A stretch of DNA of 64,000 nt from Fratercula arctica (Eukaryota > Chordata > Aves > Charadriiformes > Alcidae): assembly GCA_947846985.1 (NCBI GenBank), contig CANTUZ010000004.1, positions 56,521,672-56,585,671 of the forward strand, given 5' to 3'. Below are positions 63,192-64,000 of the stretch, piece by piece (the stretch's first letter is position 1; each line of letters starts with the position of its first letter). A program made the translations under genes and the position numbers. Below the pieces are notes generated by a model. That model was not told the DNA's origin. It did no database searches and saw only the letters and a list, made by a program, of their open reading frames with translations.

Positions 63192-63233
63192 CATGAAAGC
63201 CTTGCTGTGAGGGCAGGATTCATTTCCTCCGTG
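63192..63233 (+). other. Candidate 42-bp microexon
   Basis: The segment is bounded by a good acceptor (TTCTGTTATTTACAG, ending 63191) and a good donor (CCGTG|GTGAGT). It is exactly 14 codons with no stop in the frame (HESLAVRAGFISSV). Splice-like flanks of this quality occur by chance in 64 kb, and no neighbouring exon is visible. Confidence 0.08.
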
Positions 63234-63715
63234 GTGAGTGTGGTGTTGCACATCCCCATAGTAACCAAGTGCTTCAACCATGCACGTATTTTCACAACAC
63301 CCCTGTCTCCATCTTCCGTCACTCCGCTTGGTCCCAATCCCTTTGGCAGGCTGTTGCCTTCCACAGTTTCTCACGCCCCAGTCACCCAATTCCTCATGTA
63401 ATCTTGGTCTCAGCCACACCTAGAGAATGAGATTTCCATCCAAGTCATAACTCCAGGAGAAAAAAAATTAAAAGGTAGGGTTTAACCCTGATTTCCTTGA
63501 GCGCCTTCTGATGAAGCTCCTCTCTGACTCCTGCAGACCTGCTCGAGAGGAGAAACACCAGCCCAAACAGCCAGAGTTCAGCAAAGTTTTTATGAACTGA
63601 ATGCAGGGAATTGGAAGGGGTAATGTCTTTGCAGAAGTTGCAGCAGTTCTGCCAATAGTTTTTATAAAAGAAGACACCAGCTTCTAGGGAAAAGGAATTT
63701 GAACCAAGGAGGGGG

Positions 63716-63728
63716 AAAAAAAAAAAAA
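63716..63728 (+). repeat. A13 homopolymer
   Basis: Follows GGAGGGGG; simple repeat. Confidence 0.9.
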
Positions 63729-64000
63729 CACATGGGGTTAAAATCACCCCCTGGAATAGAGAAAAGCACACGTTTGCAAATGCCACTTCCAAGGCTAGGG
63801 CTGTTTCATTTTGCACCACTTTAAGGGCCAGTTCCCAGCAAAACGTGCCTCTTAGGAAAAGCGGGCAATATTAACAGTTGCAGTGAAGAGTGTTGTTTAT
63901 GTGTATTTTTGAACCCTTCCAAAAAGCAAAATATATTACATATTCTGAATTAACTGTTGCTATCTTTGCAGATTTTGAGGTTTTCTTTAAAAATAACAGT

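Larger units (their letters stand above)
61936..64000. other. Noncoding DNA to the window end
   Basis: Two A runs and frames up to 124 codons (63445-63819, minus), where a run of phenylalanines is read through the A13 tract. No gene is recognised, and nothing marks the window edge. Confidence 0.75.

Noticed and set aside
1..64000. CRISPR arrays, tRNA, rRNA or snRNA genes, bacterial operons
   Set aside because: I looked for regularly spaced repeats, intact tRNA A/B boxes with a cloverleaf, and U6/5S-like sequences, and saw none. The SINE relics carry only decayed tRNA-like parts.

Overview
The window looks like a piece of a bird genome. It is AT-rich, carries few repeats and has no dense coding. 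The clearest sign is the 3' end of CR1 LINEs, in the form that ends with ATTCTATG-type octamers, present at 33664-33830 and 42434-42672. A more diverged CR1-type copy lies at 45638-45828. Crocodilians and turtles also carry CR1, so 'bird' is the best reading of the sequence, not proof. Nothing suggests a bacterial, phage or plasmid source: there are no operon-like runs of open frames.

I find no protein-coding gene I can name. The longest ATG-started open frame is 181 codons (14219-14764). It matches no family I recognise and sits among short frames of the size expected by chance. The window is therefore best read as intergenic or deep intronic DNA. Two weak exon candidates with fitting splice sites are noted (18122-18273 and 63192-63233), but neither is convincing alone.

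Layout: 1-10 kb is unremarkable AT-rich DNA with a few homopolymers. 10-12.4 kb holds two probable ancient MIR-type SINE relics and a stretch with enhancer-like motifs. 12.4-19 kb has the longest chance frames and the first exon candidate. 19.3 kb is an A/C-only tract, and 23.0-23.2 kb is a purine tract followed by a small GC- and CpG-rich patch (23.37-23.66 kb). 24-26 kb has several poly(A) runs. About 30 kb has the best MIR relic. 32.3 kb has an 18-G run. 33.7, 42.5 and 45.7 kb carry the CR1 copies, with a second small CpG patch at 37.8 kb. 46.6-47.4 kb is pyrimidine-biased, and 52.3 kb has a C16 run. 55-62 kb contains three notable inverted-repeat structures (55090-55118, 58617-58684, 61892-61935). 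The end of the window is plain noncoding DNA.

I did not find a new biological system. The items most worth checking are the back-to-back hairpins at 61892-61935, the nested palindromes at 55090-55118, the mixed direct and inverted repeat at 58617-58684, the possible regulatory patches, and the exon candidate at 18122-18273. All repeat-family names come from recalled consensus features, without a database search.
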